64,000 bases of DNA from Bradyrhizobium sp. AZCC 1721 (GCF_036924715.1 NZ_JAZHSB010000001.1:682001-746000), one strand, 5' to 3'; numbered from the stretch's first letter, positions 1 through 9,441 are shown. Notes: a model not told the origin generated them from the sequence alone. Made by a program: numbers and translations.

Positions 1-78
1 CAACGTGATCTCGCCGCGGCCGAACGAGCGCTTGCGGATGATCTCGGCGAGGCGGGCGCGGGAGGCTGATTTGGACAA
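1..78 (-). CDS. pyrE: Orotate phosphoribosyltransferase, N-terminal 26 residues (partial)
   Basis: Reading leftward from a TTG at 78, the frame stays open to the window edge and gives [19 protein letters not shown] followed by RGEITL. This matches my memory of the start of rhizobial PyrE, which adds PRPP to orotate to form OMP in pyrimidine synthesis in the cytoplasm. The start is chosen by that similarity; a purine-rich GGGGAAA lies upstream, and I see no in-frame ATG near it. The catalytic and PRPP-binding parts lie outside the window, so the call rests on only 26 residues. Confidence 0.65.
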   Translation of the reverse strand, partial: MSKSASRARLAEIIRKRSFGRGEITL

Positions 79-175
79 GACGGTTTCCCCGAAGGTTTCA
101 GGCGGGGCGCAATCTATCGGCGCTGCTGGGCAGATTCTAGCGCCGATCCGACGCCGTCAACAGGGCACAATGTCG

Positions 176-372
176 TCTCGGCCATCGGGTCGGCGCACCG
201 CGCAGCCCGATGACAGGCTCCAGCGGATGACCCCGTATTCCGCAGCGGCGGTTGTAACGCCCTGAAGTTCCGGGGTACTGGATACCCCGCTTGTCGCCTT
301 CGCTAAAGCTCCGGCGGACCCATTATCGCAAACCCCGGCGGAGCCTTGGCGGAGACGGGTCGCGGGGATGAC
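176..372. repeat. Composite palindromic intergenic repeat between pyrE and a GST gene
   Basis: The stretch joins two repeat types seen elsewhere here. Bases 181-225 resemble 39921-39962 (a hairpin ending in cccgatgacaggctc). Bases 271-372 carry the gtactggataccccgc half-arm and end in gcggggatgac, as in the copies at 18045 and 26295. No coding potential is visible. Confidence 0.6.
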
Positions 373-377
373 AAAAA

Positions 378-1004
378 ATGACGATCGAACTGCACACCTG
401 GAACACGCCGAACGGCCGCAAGATCTCGGTTGCGCTGGAGGAAATGGGGCTGCCCTACAAGGTGATCCCGGTGAACATCACCAAGGGCGAGCAGATGGCG
501 CCTGCCTTTCTCAAGCTCAGCCCGAACAACAAGATCCCGGCGATTGTCGATCCCGACGGTCCCGGCGGTAAGCCGGTCGGCATCTTCGAATCCGGTGCGA
601 TCCTGCTTTATCTCGGCGAGAAGACCGGCAAGTTCCTGCCCAAGCCGTTGGCGGAGCGCATTCCGGTCTATGAATGGCTGATGTGGCAGATGGGCGGCTT
701 TGGTCCGATGCCCGGCCAGGTGCATCATTTCATCGCGCTGGAGAACGAAACCGACCGCGCCTACGGCCTCAAACGCTTCATGGCCGAAACCCGCCGGCTC
801 TACGGCGTCCTCGACCGCAGGCTGGAGGGCCGGGAGTTCGTCGCCGATGCCTTGTCGGTCGCCGACTTCGCCATCCTCGGCTGGGCCTGGCGCCATCCGC
901 GCCACAAGGTGGAGCTGAAGGATTTTCCGAACGTCGAGCGCTGGTACAACGCGATGATGGCCCGCCCGGCGACCAAGCGCGGCATGGAAGCCAAGCTGGA
1001 TTGA
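378..1004 (+). CDS. Glutathione S-transferase family protein (YghU/YfcG-like)
   Basis: This 208-residue protein has the two GST domains. A thioredoxin-like N-terminal half runs to about residue 85, with TPNGRKISVALEEMGLPY at 10-27, an NNKIPAIVD segment that includes the cis-Pro of the glutathione site, and an FESGAILLYL segment. An all-helical C-terminal half follows, with SVADFAILGW. The TPNGRK start resembles nu-class/YfcG-type enzymes, which act on disulfides and peroxides using glutathione in the cytoplasm. The length is usual. It stands alone, converging on a lysE-type gene across a strong palindrome. The substrate cannot be told from sequence. Confidence 0.88.
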   Translation: MTIELHTWNTPNGRKISVALEEMGLPYKVIPVNITKGEQMAPAFLKLSPNNKIPAIVDPDGPGGKPVGIFESGAILLYLGEKTGKFLPKPLAERIPVYEWLMWQMGGFGPMPGQVHHFIALENETDRAYGLKRFMAETRRLYGVLDRRLEGREFVADALSVADFAILGWAWRHPRHKVELKDFPNVERWYNAMMARPATKRGMEAKLD

Positions 1005-1034
1005 TACGCGCTGTCCCGACCCACCATTGTCGCC

Positions 1035-1070
1035 GCCCGGCCTTGTGCGCAATTGCGTACAAGGCCGGGC
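1035..1070. repeat. Perfect-arm palindrome between convergent genes
   Basis: Arms GCCCGGCCTTGT and ACAAGGCCGGGC (12 bp) enclose a second palindrome, CGCAATTGCG, and gatgacgg follows. A close relative lies at 9390-9431. Between two convergent genes it could act as a bidirectional terminator; it belongs to the intergenic palindrome family of this genome. Confidence 0.7.
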
Positions 1071-1085
1071 GATGACGGCCGGAGC

Positions 1086-1721
1086 TCACGCCCTTTTCGC
1101 CTCGAACGCCATCTTCACCGCAAGCCCGGCCAGCACCGTTCCCATCAGCCAGCGCTGCAGCAACAGCCACGTCGGCCGCGAGCCGAGAAACATTGCGATC
1201 GATCCGGCGGCAAGTGCGATCACTGCGTTGACGCTGACGCTGATCACGATCTGGATCGCGCCGAGCGCCAGCGACTGCGTCAGCACGCTGCCCACCGTGG
1301 GGTCGATGAACTGCGGCAGCAGCGCCAGGTACAGCATCGCGATCTTCGGATTGAGCAGATTGGTGACGAATCCCATCGCAAACAATTTGCGCGGGCCGTC
1401 GATTTGCAGCTTTCTCACCTGAAACGGCGAACGCCCGTTCGGCTTCAGCGCCTGCCACGCCAGCCACAGCAGATAGGCAGCGCCCGCGAAGCGCAGCGCG
1501 TCGTAAGCATAGGGCACCGCGAACAAGAGCGCGGTGATGCCGAACGCCGCGCACAGCATGTAAAACACAAACCCGAGCGCGACGCCGCCCAGCGACACGA
1601 TCCCGGCCGCCGGCCCTTGCGTGATCGAGCGCGAGATCAGGTAGATCATGTTCGGCCCCGGCGTCAGCACCATGCCGAGCGAGATCAGGGCAAAACCAAG
1701 CAGGGTAGGGAGATGAGGCAT
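1086..1721 (-). CDS. LysE/RhtB family amino-acid exporter
   Basis: About 211 residues and almost wholly membrane-embedded, with five or six hydrophobic segments. The family signature LTPGPNMIYLISRS stands near the N-terminus, and a TNLLNPKIAMLYLALLPQF segment sits mid-protein, typical of LysE/RhtB proton-driven exporters of amino acids or their derivatives from the inner membrane. An in-frame ATG nine codons upstream (1748) is possible. I chose 1721 because family members begin just before the first hydrophobic helix, although neither start has a strong ribosome site. It is monocistronic, and the exported compound is unknown. Confidence 0.85.
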   Translation of the reverse strand: MPHLPTLLGFALISLGMVLTPGPNMIYLISRSITQGPAAGIVSLGGVALGFVFYMLCAAFGITALLFAVPYAYDALRFAGAAYLLWLAWQALKPNGRSPFQVRKLQIDGPRKLFAMGFVTNLLNPKIAMLYLALLPQFIDPTVGSVLTQSLALGAIQIVISVSVNAVIALAAGSIAMFLGSRPTWLLLQRWLMGTVLAGLAVKMAFEAKRA

Positions 1722-1829
1722 GGGAGACTCGCGGCGAGGAATGCGCATGTTTCTAGCGTGCAGCGCGCGGCGATGTCATTTCGTATATTGCTCCGAGGAC
1801 ATTTCTATGGAGCCGCATCGGCGGTGCGC

Positions 1830-1979
1830 TCCCTCTCCCGCGTGCGGGGGAGGGCTGGGGTGGGGGTGTTGCCGCATAAGAGATGTCAGAGTTCGCGGAG
1901 AGAACCCCCACCCGCCGCGCTCACGCGCGTCGACCTAAGAGCGAGCTTCGCTCGTCTCGACCCCGCAAGCGGGAGAGGT
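1830..1979. repeat. Purine/pyrimidine-arm palindromic repeat (ctctcccgc...gcgggagagg type)
   Basis: The arm ccctctcccgcgtgcggggg at the left and ccgcaagcgggagaggtaag at the right frame about 100 bp that includes a ggctggggtgggggt / accccc pair. The same type occurs inside hrpB (10948-11064), and a short hairpin version lies at 34411. It sits just past the polA stop codon and may help end its transcript. Confidence 0.6.
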
Positions 1980-1984
1980 AAGAA

Positions 1985-4900
1985 TCAATGCGCCTCATCC
2001 CAGTTATTCGCCGCCCGAGCATCCACCTGCAGCGGCACAGACAGCGCCACCGCCGGGAACGGCGCGTCCTGCATGACGTGCTGCACGACCGGCAGCGTCG
2101 CCGCCACTTCGTCGTCCGGCACCTCGAAGATCAGCTCGTCATGCACCTGCAACAGCATCTGCGCCGACAGCTTCTTCTCCGCCAGCGCGTCCTCCATGCG
2201 GATCATGGCGCGGCGGATGATGTCGGCGGCGGTGCCTTGCAGGCGCGCGTTGATTGCGGCGCGCTCGTTGAAGGAGCGGACCGAGGCATTGGAGGCCTTG
2301 ATGTCGGGGTAGTGCATCTTCCGGCCAAATAGCGTCGTGACGTAGCCGTTGGTGCGGCAGAAATCTCGCGTCTCGTCCATGTAGGCGCGAATGCCCGGGA
2401 AGCGCTCGAAGTACTTCTTGATGTAGGCAGAGGCTTCCTCGCGGGCGATGCCGAGCTGGTTGGCGAGGCCGAACGCCGAGATGCCGTAGATGATGCCGAA
2501 ATTGATCGCTTTGGCGCGCCGCCGCACTTCGCCCGGCATGTCCTTGATCGGCACGCCGAACATTTCGGACGCCGTCATGGCGTGAATGTCGAGCCCGTCG
2601 CGGAACGCCTGCTTCAAAACGGGGATGTCCGCAATTTCGGCCAACAGCCGCAATTCGATCTGCGAGTAGTCCGCCGACACCAGCTTGTGCCCGGGCGTCG
2701 CGATGAAGGCGCGGCGGATCTTGCGGCCGTCCTCGGTGCGAACCGGAATGTTCTGCAGGTTTGGTTCGTTGGATGAGAGCCGCCCCGTGGTGGTCGCGGC
2801 CAGCGCGTAGGTCGTGTGCACGCGGTGGGTCTGCGGGTGCACGTAATTCGGCAGCGCGTCGGTATAGGTCGATTTCAGTTTCGAGACCTGCCGCCACTCC
2901 AGAATTTTCTTCGGGAATTCATGACCCTGCTCGGCGAGTTCGTCGAGAATCTGCGCCGAGGTCGACCACGCCCCGGTCTTGGTCTTGGTGCCGCCGGGGA
3001 TGCCCATCTTGCCGAAGATGATGTCGCCGATCTGTTTGGGGCTGCCGACATTGATCGGCTCGCCGGCGATCTCCTGCAACTCGGCCTCGACGCGCGCCGC
3101 GGTCTGGGCGAAATCGCCCGACAGCCGCGACAGCACCTGGCGGTCAATCGAAATGCCGCGCCGCTCCATCCGCGCCAGCACGGTGACCAGCGGCCGCTCC
3201 AGGGTCTCGTAGACCGTCATCATGTGCTCCGCGGCGAGCCGCGGTTTGAGCACGCGATGCAGCCGCAGGATCACGTCGGCGCTTTCGGCTGAATAGACGG
3301 CCGCCTTGTCGATCGCGACCTGGTCGAAGGTCAGCTTGTTCTTGCCGTTGCCGATTAGCTCGGTTTCGCTCGTGACGGCATGGCCAAACCAACGTTCGGC
3401 GAGCGACCCCAGCGCATGTGAATTGCGTCCGGCGTCGAGCGCGTACGACATCAATTGCGCGTCGTCGACGTTGCCCAGGGTGACGCCGTGCTGCGCCAGC
3501 ATCACGGCGCTGAACTTGATGTCGAAGCCGATCTTGATGATGCCCTGTGATTCCAACAGCGGCTGCAGCCCCGCCAGCGCCTCGGCAGCCGTGATCTGGT
3601 CCGGCGCGAGGCCAGCGTCGAACAGGCCGGCACCGCCGCCGGATTGCTTGTGCGTGAGTGGAATATAGCAGGCGTCGTTTGGCGCCAGTGCCAGCGCGAT
3701 GCCGCAGATGTCGGCCTGCATTGGATCGTCCGAGCTCGCCTTGGCGACGATCGCAAACGTGCCGGCGTCATAGGCCCGCGCAACCCAGGCATTTAGCTCA
3801 TCGAACGTGCGGATGGTCTGGTACTTGGTCCGATCGACCGGCAGTTTTCGCGCGGCCTCCGCGCGGACCGCGGCCAGCGATATCGGCGTACCCTTGTGGC
3901 TCGCCGCCTTGTCCTGCTTGTCGCCGCCGGTCTTGCCCGGTGCGGTGCCGGCTTTGCCGGCGGGCAGACTGTCGAACAGCGTGGTGCCTTCGACATAGCC
4001 CTCCGGCTTCTTGCCCGATGGCGGCACCGCGAACACACTGGCGCCGCTCTTGTTGCCTGCATCCGGCTCGATATCGGCGGGATCGATCTGCGAATATTCG
4101 GCGACACGGCGGGTAAGGGTGGAGAATTCCATCGCCTTGAGGAAGGCGATCAGCTTGCGCGCATCCGGCTCGTGCACGGCAAGGTCATCGAGCGGCACTT
4201 CGAGATCGACCTTGTCGTCGAGCAGCACCAATTGCCGCGAGATCCGCGCCTTCTCGGCGTTCTCGAGCAGTGCCTCGCGCCGTTTCGGCTGTTTGATCTC
4301 GCCGGCTCGGAACAGCAATTGTTCGAGGTCGCCATATTCGATGATCAGTTGCGCGGCGGTCTTGACGCCAATGCCGGGCACGCCGGGAACGTTGTCGGTG
4401 GAATCGCCGGCCAGCGCTTGCACCTCGACGACTTTCTCAGGCGGTACGCCGAATTTCTCGATCACCTCAGGGATGCCGATGCGGCGGTCCTTCATGGTGT
4501 CGTACATGGTGACGCAATCGGTCACGAGCTGCATCAGGTCCTTGTCCGAGGACACGATGGTGGCGGTGGCGCCGCGCTCGCAGGCGATGCGGACATAGGT
4601 CGCGATCAGATCATCGGCCTCGAAGCCGACCTGTTCCAGGCACGGCAGATCGAACGCCCGCACCGCCTCGCGGATCAGCGCGAATTGCGGGATCAGATCG
4701 TCCGGCGCCGCTGTCCGGTGCGCCTTGTAATCGGGATAGAGCTTGTTGCGGAACGTGATTTCCGACTTGTCGAACACGACGGCCAGATGCGTCGGCCGGT
4801 TATCCTCGGGCATCTCGCGCAACAGCTTCCACAGCATGTTGCAGAAGCCGAGCACTGCATTGACCTGCAGCCCGTCGGATTTGCGGTTCAGCGGCGGCAG

Positions 4901-5041
4901 CGCGTGATAGGCGCGGAAAATGTAGCCGGAACCGTCGACCAGGAAGACATGGTCGCCCTTGGCAGGGGCTTTGGCGGGCGCCTTGGCAGGCGCTTTGGCG
5001 GGAGCGGGTTTCGCGGCGGCTTTGGGGGCTGATTTCGGCAT
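1985..5041 (-). CDS. polA: DNA polymerase I with an apparently inactive proofreading domain
   Basis: A 1018-residue family A polymerase for gap filling, Okazaki primer removal and repair. An Ala/Pro/Lys-rich leader (about 1-28) precedes the 5'-3' exonuclease (FLVDGSGYIFRAYHAL, GFEADDLIATY, SSDKDLMQLV, GDSTDNVPGVPGIG). A linker of about 110 residues, rich in Gly, Lys and Pro, leads to the 3'-5' exonuclease-like domain, then the polymerase with motif A (DYSQIELRLLAEI), B (RRAKAINFGIIYG) and C (LQVHDELIFEV). By alignment with E. coli Pol I, all four proofreading acids are replaced: exo I reads IVAK where DTE is expected, exo II KIGFDIKFS ends in Ser, and exo III YSAES has Ser for Asp501. The gene stands alone between repeats. 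Confidence 0.97.
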   Translation of the reverse strand: MPKSAPKAAAKPAPAKAPAKAPAKAPAKGDHVFLVDGSGYIFRAYHALPPLNRKSDGLQVNAVLGFCNMLWKLLREMPEDNRPTHLAVVFDKSEITFRNKLYPDYKAHRTAAPDDLIPQFALIREAVRAFDLPCLEQVGFEADDLIATYVRIACERGATATIVSSDKDLMQLVTDCVTMYDTMKDRRIGIPEVIEKFGVPPEKVVEVQALAGDSTDNVPGVPGIGVKTAAQLIIEYGDLEQLLFRAGEIKQPKRREALLENAEKARISRQLVLLDDKVDLEVPLDDLAVHEPDARKLIAFLKAMEFSTLTRRVAEYSQIDPADIEPDAGNKSGASVFAVPPSGKKPEGYVEGTTLFDSLPAGKAGTAPGKTGGDKQDKAASHKGTPISLAAVRAEAARKLPVDRTKYQTIRTFDELNAWVARAYDAGTFAIVAKASSDDPMQADICGIALALAPNDACYIPLTHKQSGGGAGLFDAGLAPDQITAAEALAGLQPLLESQGIIKIGFDIKFSAVMLAQHGVTLGNVDDAQLMSYALDAGRNSHALGSLAERWFGHAVTSETELIGNGKNKLTFDQVAIDKAAVYSAESADVILRLHRVLKPRLAAEHMMTVYETLERPLVTVLARMERRGISIDRQVLSRLSGDFAQTAARVEAELQEIAGEPINVGSPKQIGDIIFGKMGIPGGTKTKTGAWSTSAQILDELAEQGHEFPKKILEWRQVSKLKSTYTDALPNYVHPQTHRVHTTYALAATTTGRLSSNEPNLQNIPVRTEDGRKIRRAFIATPGHKLVSADYSQIELRLLAEIADIPVLKQAFRDGLDIHAMTASEMFGVPIKDMPGEVRRRAKAINFGIIYGISAFGLANQLGIAREEASAYIKKYFERFPGIRAYMDETRDFCRTNGYVTTLFGRKMHYPDIKASNASVRSFNERAAINARLQGTAADIIRRAMIRMEDALAEKKLSAQMLLQVHDELIFEVPDDEVAATLPVVQHVMQDAPFPAVALSVPLQVDARAANNWDEAH

Positions 5042-5118
5042 GGCCGAAATTTAGGGATTTTTGCGCGGATTGACAGCCTTGAGGGGCGGTAATTTGGGAT
5101 TGCCGCACAGCCAATTTT

Positions 5119-5231
5119 CGTCGTCCCTGCGCACGCAGGGACCCATAATCCCGGAGAGTAGTTTTGTACTGGGCCGGGGCGATAGCCGATGTAACCACGG
5201 GGAACGGTGGTTATGGGTCCCTGCGTTCGCA
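5119..5231. repeat. Type-A palindromic repeat, copy 1, split by the IS4 element
   Basis: The unit has an opening arm cgtcgtccctgcg.cgcaggg plus acccataa, a spacer of about 70 bp, and a closing arm ggttatgggtccctgcgttcgca, which is cut by the insertion and resumes at 6726-6744 as tgcgtgcgcagggacgacg. Without the insertion it would be about 120 bp. Other copies are at 21684, 30076 and 31955. Confidence 0.85.
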
Positions 5232-6725
5232 CTAGGGCATGCACACATCTAGTTCAGGTGCGGCGGATTGACTCAGGCCTGCTGCAAGGATTCCAGAATC
5301 GGGAAGTCGTGTGATTCCTATTTCGGCACTTCGGCTTTGGCAGAGGTGTCGGCATGTTGTCACAGATTAATTGGACGCTGGGTCGGTTCGGGGATCTCCG
5401 CCTTGATAAAGGGGGGCGGCGCTGCTCGAATGCATGGTCGCGGGCAAAGATGTGTGTTTGCGGCGACTTTCGAAGGGCGATCGGGCGCTCGAGGTGCGGT
5501 TCAACCGCTTCCTGCGCAATCCCAAGGTGACAACGGAGCAGATCATCGAAAGCTGGGGTGAAAGCACAGTCGCAGCGGTCGAAGGCCGCCACGTATTGGC
5601 GATCCAGGACACCAGCGAGATCAACTTCCATCCCACGGCGCGGCGCCGCCGCGGTCTCGGAGAGACCGCCAAGGCAACGTCCACGGCGCGCTACTCCATC
5701 CCCTGCTGGCAGTGGATGCCGACGACGGCACCTGCCTTGGCCTGTTGAGCGGCCAGGCGTGGACGCGCAAGGGCCGCCGCACCGTCTCACACGACCGGCG
5801 CGACTTGTCGGACAAGGAATCGCAGCGCTGGATCAGCACCGCCCTTGCAGCCAAGCCGTTGCTGGCCGGCGCTGCCATGGTCACCGTGATTGGCGATCGC
5901 GAGAGCGACATCTTCGCGCTTTATGCGAGCGCGGCTGAGGAACACTTCCATGTGATCGTCCGCAGCATGCATGATCGCAAGCTCGCGGACGACACCAGTT
6001 TGTACGCAGCCATTGAGCGCATAGCTGTGACAGACCGGCGTGCCGTCTGGCTGCCCGCGCGAGTGCAACGGCCGGAGCGTGTCGCAAATCTCGAACTGCG
6101 CTTTGGTGTGATCGAACTGGCTCGACCGCAGACCAAGTTCCTGCGCCATCTGCCTAAGAGCTTGCCGCTATATGTGGTCGACGTCCGTGAACCCAATCCC
6201 GAAGCTGGCGTCGAGCCCCTTCATTGGCGGCTTCTCACCACCCACCCGGTAACCGGCAAAGAAGAGGCCTGGCGCATCGTCGAATGGTACAAGCGGCGCT
6301 GGCTGATCGAACAGTTCTTCCGCGTCCTCAAGACGCAAGGCTTCAAACTCGAAGACAGTCAGATCGGCTCAGCCGAGCGTCTCCTCAAGCTGGTCGCCAT
6401 CGCCGCCAAGGCGGCGGTCATCACCGTCCAACTCTTGCAGGCGCGCGATGGCCGCGGCAAGCAACCCGTCAGCCTCGCCTTCAATGCCGATGAAGTTGCG
6501 GCGCTCACTGCCCTTAACGCACAGCTTGAGGCCAAAACCATACGCCTGAGCAACCCGCATCCATCCGATAGCCTTGCCTGGGCTGCCCGGATCATCGGTC
6601 GGCTCGGCGGCTGGGACGGCTACCCGTCATCCAAACCGCCCGGTCCAATTACCTTCAAACACGGCCTGGAATACTTCCACGCCGTCGCTGCCGGATGGAG
6701 CCTCAGAAATGTGTGCATGCCCTAG
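5232..6725 (+). mobile_element. IS4-family insertion sequence (IS50-like group), 1494 bp, probably inactive
   Basis: Perfect 17-bp terminal inverted repeats, CTAGGGCATGCACACAT at the left and its complement ending at 6725, bound the element. The flanks carry a 10-bp target duplication with one mismatch, TGCGTTCGCA (5222-5231) and TGCGTGCGCA (6726-6735), which fits the 9-13 bp duplications of the IS4 family. It holds one transposase gene, broken by two frameshifts. The target is the loop of a palindromic repeat arm. A MITE at 31974 has nearly the same ends and duplication. Confidence 0.9.
5354..6725 (+). pseudogene. IS4-family transposase with two frameshifts
   Basis: Translation can be followed from ATG 5354 (MLSQINWTLGRFGDLRLDK), but one base appears missing at the g-run near 5410, shifting to the frame of RGAALLECMVAGKDV. 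A second base is missing near 5673, where GLGETAK must continue as GNVHGALLHP. From there the frame is open to the TAG at 6723-6725, which lies inside the right inverted repeat. Repaired, it would be about 457 residues. The DDE residues are present: Asp in AIQDTSEINF, Asp in VIGDRESDIF, and Glu in the YREK signature (WYKRRWLIEQFFRVLK, spacing Y-2-R-3-E-6-K). Two deletions make this a dead copy unless they are sequencing errors. Confidence 0.85.
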
Positions 6726-6751
6726 TGCGTGCGCAGGGACGACGATAGAGA

Positions 6752-7804
6752 TTACTCCGCCGGCTGCAGCGCCGGCGCGGCCTTTTTCGGCACGATCCAG
6801 AACGCGGCCGGGCGCTCGAACAGGAAGTTCGCCCGCAGCGCCAGTGCCAGGCGCCAGATCACCACCGCTCCGGCGACGCCTGCAACCGTCACGATCAGCG
6901 AGACCATCCCGATATCAGCGATCAGGCCGGCCTTCAAAAGCAGCGTTCGGGTCACCGCCATCGGTAGGAAGAAGGCGAGATAGATGACGATGGAATGCTC
7001 GCCGCAATAGCGCAGGAAATTCAGCCACTGCATGCGCGCCAGCAGCGTGCCCATGACGATGATGGCGCCGGCGCCCGCAAAGCCGAGCGCCAGTGAAACG
7101 AGCGGCCATTCGTCAAAGCCGGATACGACCAGCGCGCCGTTGACGAGCGTCCACAACGCGACGCCCACGAGTGCGAGGGCCGGGCGCGCCCGCGCGCGGT
7201 CCGACAACGCGAACACGTAGTTGGCGAACAGGTAGCCGGAATAGAAATAGACGAAACGCCCGCAGAATTCGTCGATCACGGTCCAGCCGGTCGTGATATG
7301 CGCCATCTCGAGCGCCGCGGCCGCGAGCCAGATCGCGAGCGGCGGGACGCCACGCAACAATTTTGTGACAACGAAGAATACCGGCAACAAATAAATGAAC
7401 CACAGCGTGCCGAACGGCTCGATGAAGGATTCCAGATACATGAATCCGACATGCCGCCAACCCGATTCAGCGGCGAAGCCAGGAGCCTTGAAGCCGAACT
7501 GGATCGTCACCCACAGCACATAGAAATAAGCGAAGTGCAGGACCTTGCGGTCGAGATAGGTGCGCCAGTCACGGTCGATGACAACGGCAAGAAACAGGCC
7601 CGAAATCAGGAAGAAATCCGGCATCCGGAACGGTTTTGCGAACATCACGAACGCATGCATGAAGCCGCTCTGGCCGGCCGCCGCTTCGACCCCCAGCACC
7701 GAATGCATCATCACCACCATGATGATGCAGATGCCCTTGGCGTAGTCCACCCAGTCGATGCGGGTGGAGCGTTCCGTGACGGCGGATGTACCGTTTGAAG
7801 TCAT
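6752..7804 (-). CDS. Acyltransferase family 3 membrane protein
   Basis: About 350 residues with ten or so hydrophobic segments, typical of the acyltransferase-3 family that O-acetylates or O-succinylates polysaccharides or lipids at the inner membrane. The family opening is clear: RIDWVDYAKGICIIMVVMMH with the conserved His, followed by RMPDFFLISGLFL. The start at 7804 is chosen because AAGGGAC lies eight bases upstream; an ATG 26 codons earlier is less likely. It is divergent from UDP-glucose dehydrogenase, so a role in decorating a surface polysaccharide is a reasonable guess. Confidence 0.82.
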   Translation of the reverse strand: MTSNGTSAVTERSTRIDWVDYAKGICIIMVVMMHSVLGVEAAAGQSGFMHAFVMFAKPFRMPDFFLISGLFLAVVIDRDWRTYLDRKVLHFAYFYVLWVTIQFGFKAPGFAAESGWRHVGFMYLESFIEPFGTLWFIYLLPVFFVVTKLLRGVPPLAIWLAAAALEMAHITTGWTVIDEFCGRFVYFYSGYLFANYVFALSDRARARPALALVGVALWTLVNGALVVSGFDEWPLVSLALGFAGAGAIIVMGTLLARMQWLNFLRYCGEHSIVIYLAFFLPMAVTRTLLLKAGLIADIGMVSLIVTVAGVAGAVVIWRLALALRANFLFERPAAFWIVPKKAAPALQPAE

Positions 7805-7985
7805 CGGTGTCCCTTTTCGGCGCGAGGCGGCCGCATCTTCGGCCCGATCCGTTGCTTTCTCCTTTATCCATACAAAGCACATGCCCGGATCGGGCGCTTT
7901 TTCCGGTTTCCCCCTTTGGTGAAAAATGCTCTAAGACGCCCGCAAAATCGGGATTGGCGTTAACCATCAAATACGGATTGTTTTC

Positions 7986-9302
7986 ATGCGAATCGCCATG
8001 ATTGGCACGGGCTATGTGGGGCTGGTATCCGGCGCCTGCTTTGCCGATTTCGGCCACCAGGTCACCTGCGTGGACAAGGACGCCGGCAAGATCGAAGCCC
8101 TGCGCCGAGGTGAGATCCCGATTTTCGAGCCCGGGCTCGACGCGCTGGTGGCCTCCAACGTCAGGGCCAAGCGGCTGGATTTCACCACCGACCTGAGCGC
8201 GCCGGTGGCGGAAGCCGACGCCGTGTTCATCGCCGTCGGAACGCCCTCGCGGCGTGGCGACGGCCATGCCGACCTCACTTACGTCTACAGCGCTGCGCGC
8301 GAGATCGCAGCCGCGCTGTCCGGCTTCACCGTGGTGGTCACCAAATCGACCGTGCCGGTCGGCACAGGCGATGAGGTCGAACGACTGATCCGCGAGGCCA
8401 ATCCGTCGGCCGACGTCGTGGTCGCCTCCAATCCGGAATTTTTGCGCGAGGGCGCCGCGATCCGCGACTTCAAATTCCCCGACCGAATCGTGGTCGGGAC
8501 CGACGACGAACGCGGGCGCAAGGTGCTGGGCGACGTCTACCGGCCGCTGTCGCTCAACCAGGCGCCGTTGATGTTCACGGCGCGGCGCACCGCTGAACTG
8601 ATCAAATACGCGGCCAACGCGTTCCTCGCCACCAAGATCACCTTCATCAACGAGATTGCCGATCTCTCGGAAAAGGTCGGTGCCGATGTGCAGCAAGTCG
8701 CGCGCGGCATCGGGCTCGACAACCGCATTGGCTCAAAATTCCTGCATGCCGGTCCGGGCTTCGGCGGCTCCTGCTTTCCGAAGGATACCCGCGCGCTGGT
8801 CAAGATCGCCCAGGACCATGACGTGCAGCTCCGCATCGTCGAGGCCGTGCTCGGCGTCAACGACATCAGAAAGCGGGCGATGGCGCGCAAGGTTTCCAAC
8901 GCAACCGGCGGCCTGCGCGGCAAGACGGTGGCGGTGCTCGGCCTCACCTTCAAACCCGATACCGACGACATGCGCGAGGCGCCGTCGATCCCGCTGGTGA
9001 CAGGTCTCCTCGACATGGGCGCCAAGGTGCGCGCACACGATCCGGTTGGCATGGAGCAGGCGAAGAAGGAATTGCCCGAGATCGAATATTGCACCGACCC
9101 CTACGAATGCGCGCGCGGCGCCGATGCGCTGGTGATCGTCACCGAGTGGGTCCAGTTCCGTGCGCTTGATCTGGAGCGCCTGAAGAATGAAATGGCGCAG
9201 CCCGTGGTGGTCGACCTGCGCAACATCTATCGCCCCGAGGACATGGCCGCGCAGGGCTTCACGTATGAGAGTGTCGGACGGGCGCCTGAGCCGAAGGTGT
9301 AG
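7986..9302 (+). CDS. ugd: UDP-glucose 6-dehydrogenase
   Basis: A 438-residue enzyme oxidising UDP-glucose to UDP-glucuronate with two NAD+, feeding surface polysaccharide synthesis. The N-terminal Rossmann motif is MIGTGYVGLVSGACFADFGH; the catalytic Cys lies in GPGFGGSCFPKDTRAL (about 254-269); the C-terminal UDP-binding domain includes VLGLTFKPDTDDMREAPS. Length and motif order are normal. The 181-bp gap upstream, shared with the divergent acyltransferase, contains TTAACCAT (about 7959), half of a CtrA-type site, but no second half. Rhizobia often call this gene rkpK. Confidence 0.95.
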   Translation: MRIAMIGTGYVGLVSGACFADFGHQVTCVDKDAGKIEALRRGEIPIFEPGLDALVASNVRAKRLDFTTDLSAPVAEADAVFIAVGTPSRRGDGHADLTYVYSAAREIAAALSGFTVVVTKSTVPVGTGDEVERLIREANPSADVVVASNPEFLREGAAIRDFKFPDRIVVGTDDERGRKVLGDVYRPLSLNQAPLMFTARRTAELIKYAANAFLATKITFINEIADLSEKVGADVQQVARGIGLDNRIGSKFLHAGPGFGGSCFPKDTRALVKIAQDHDVQLRIVEAVLGVNDIRKRAMARKVSNATGGLRGKTVAVLGLTFKPDTDDMREAPSIPLVTGLLDMGAKVRAHDPVGMEQAKKELPEIEYCTDPYECARGADALVIVTEWVQFRALDLERLKNEMAQPVVVDLRNIYRPEDMAAQGFTYESVGRAPEPKV

Positions 9303-9316
9303 CCGCAACCACAGTT

Positions 9317-9431
9317 GTCATACCCTGCGCAGGCGGGGTACCCAGTACGCACGATCTTCGTAATCAGTAGCGTCTGCGTTTATGGATCACCCGCCCCAGT
9401 GCGCAATCGCGCACAAGGCGGGTGATGACGG
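9317..9431. repeat. Palindromic repeat upstream of hrpB
   Basis: gtcataccctgcgcaggcgg with a gtacccagtacg tail, then an inverted unit acccgcc...ggcgggtgatgacgg enclosing gtgcgcaatcgcgcac. The second half resembles the palindrome at 1035-1070. Confidence 0.6.
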
Positions 9432-9441
9432 ATGAGAGACA

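Noticed and set aside
5400..5420. Programmed frameshift in the IS4 transposase
   Set aside because: IS4 transposases are normally one frame, and a second independent frame break follows, so decay is the simpler reading.
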